Both the position numbers and the translations under genes were made by a program. Under the pieces are notes generated by a model. That model was not told the origin of the DNA and made no database searches. It saw only the letters and a program-made list of their open reading frames with translations. 64,000 nucleotides of DNA from positions 25,460,449-25,524,448 of the forward strand of contig OX411546.1 in NCBI GenBank assembly GCA_948146395.1, given 5' to 3'. Source of the DNA: Fragum whitleyi. Its lineage: Eukaryota > Mollusca > Bivalvia > Cardiida > Cardiidae. Below, one piece after another: positions 62,971-64,000 of the stretch (the stretch's first letter is position 1; the number at the start of each line of letters is the position of its first letter).

Positions 62971-63340
62971 TTTGAGCCTGAATGTGTTGAGCAAGACATA
63001 GACTAGTTGTCACAAAGAGTAGTTTGGTATATGTGTGCTAGTGTCCGAACTTGTTAGTGTGTCTGTTAAAGTATTCATCTTGTCCATCTGCCAGTTTGAT
63101 TATGTCCCGAAAGTAACCTTTATCTGAATGGATAGATTTCATAAAAGCTCAGGGTTTTCACCATCCTTGATAGATGCACTATTTGAAACATATATACAGA
63201 TAGCTTTAGGATCAAGGTCAAGTTTAAATGTAAGACATTCGAATTAAGCGTGTCTGGAACAATACTTCCTGCAATTATGGATATATACATTGTATTTATA
63301 GGCACTTACAAAAGTTTTATGCTGAACCATTGTTATATTT

Positions 63341-63504
63341 TTAAGGTAGTGGACCAGTAATAGTTCCCCAACATTTCTGAACTTATGGTCTTTCACAATG
63401 TTTACCGAGGTTTCCTAATGAAAATCATTAGGAAACCTCAGTTAACAATGTTAAAGGTCATTACTTTCGAAATGTTGCAGAACGATCACGGTCCACTACC
63501 TTAA
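63341..63504. mobile_element. Palindromic TTAA MITE, family I, copy 4 (complete)
   Basis: TTAAGGTAGTGGACCAGTAA to ACGGTCCACTACCTTAA, centre gtttcctaatgaaaatcattaggaaac. This is the best-preserved copy and defines the ends. Confidence 0.8.
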
Positions 63505-64000
63505 CTAACTTGGTAGAATTATTCTCCATTATGAGAAGATATGCCATTTATAACATTTTGATGAGAATAATCAACAATCTTAAATGCTATTTGGTGGTTT
63601 ATTGAGAAATAACAGAAGATTATCACATGAAAATCTGACGGCCAAACCAGTGGAATTATCAAAAAATTATACCCTATTTTTGTCCATTTGACCCTATTTG
63701 ACGTTATGTAAGCAGAGCCCACGGGAATAATAGTGTCATATTGTTGCACAGCAATCACATTGAAAATAAGGTGTTTTAATAAAAAATTTCCAAACTTTTT
63801 CATATTTCATCCAATTTTGTGTTTAAGAATATTTTTTTGGTGGTAGATCAATAAATCCTTCATTTGGTGAACAACAAGAGCTGTATTTGGAGCTTTAGTT
63901 AGTCATTCAATAAAAGATATATTGATCATCTGAATAAAGCTTTTGAGTCAATATCTATCTACAGTAGGCATAGTGTCGACTCTGATCAGGCTGTTTGGTG
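63505..64000. other. MAP3K7 intron 6 up to the window edge
   Basis: No exon is seen. The segment 63570-63720 resembles 27540-27710 (tttggtggtttattgagaaa; cagaagattatcac; accagtggaattat). Confidence 0.4.

Overview
This is eukaryotic, animal-type DNA. It is AT-rich, with short exons flanked by GT-AG introns and dense interspersed repeats. Three metazoan genes can be read exon by exon: MEI4 (+), CUEDC2 (-) and the start of MAP3K7/TAK1 (+). A bivalve mollusc is the best guess. This rests on repeats ending in GC-rich hairpins (such as the gctcacctgagcac / gtgctcaggtgagc type), runs of (ACGG)n, and 'gaccttgacc' tandem cores, which I know as abundant in clam and mussel genomes. The species cannot be fixed from sequence alone.

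Layout. 0-0.7 kb: the first coding exon of an unrecognised minus-strand gene, beside a MITE. 0.7-11 kb: repeats, including a 2.65-kb element with TA target duplications. 11.8-13.9 kb: MEI4, with the first coding exon not found. 14-28 kb: no supported gene; mostly hairpin-ended tandem-core elements and nested MITEs. 28.6-41.1 kb: CUEDC2, eight exons, 291 residues. 41.1-44 kb: intergenic, with a 511-bp element carrying 9-bp target duplications. 44.0 kb to the window end: MAP3K7 exons 1-6, covering most of the kinase domain; the gene runs off the right edge.

The three genes do not form a pathway. MEI4 acts in meiotic double-strand break formation, CUEDC2 is a ubiquitin-binding adaptor linked to NF-kB signalling, and MAP3K7 is the TAK1 kinase upstream of NF-kB and JNK. 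CUEDC2 and MAP3K7 are divergent, with about 2.9 kb between their start codons. Both act around IKK/NF-kB in vertebrates, which may be coincidence.

The most notable structure is inside the genes. CUEDC2 holds at least five decayed partial copies of its CUE-domain exon, and its last coding bases have expanded into a 31-bp minisatellite. MAP3K7 carries relic copies of exon 5 (in-frame stop, DFG changed to GFG) and exon 6 (truncated, in a 246-bp tandem duplication). Two elements in or next to MAP3K7 share a GTCAACTCG terminal motif and 9-bp target duplications, and look like one Mutator-type family with iterated ends. Several MITEs are nested, with filled and empty sites both present in the window, and many lie 20-60 bp downstream of splice donors.
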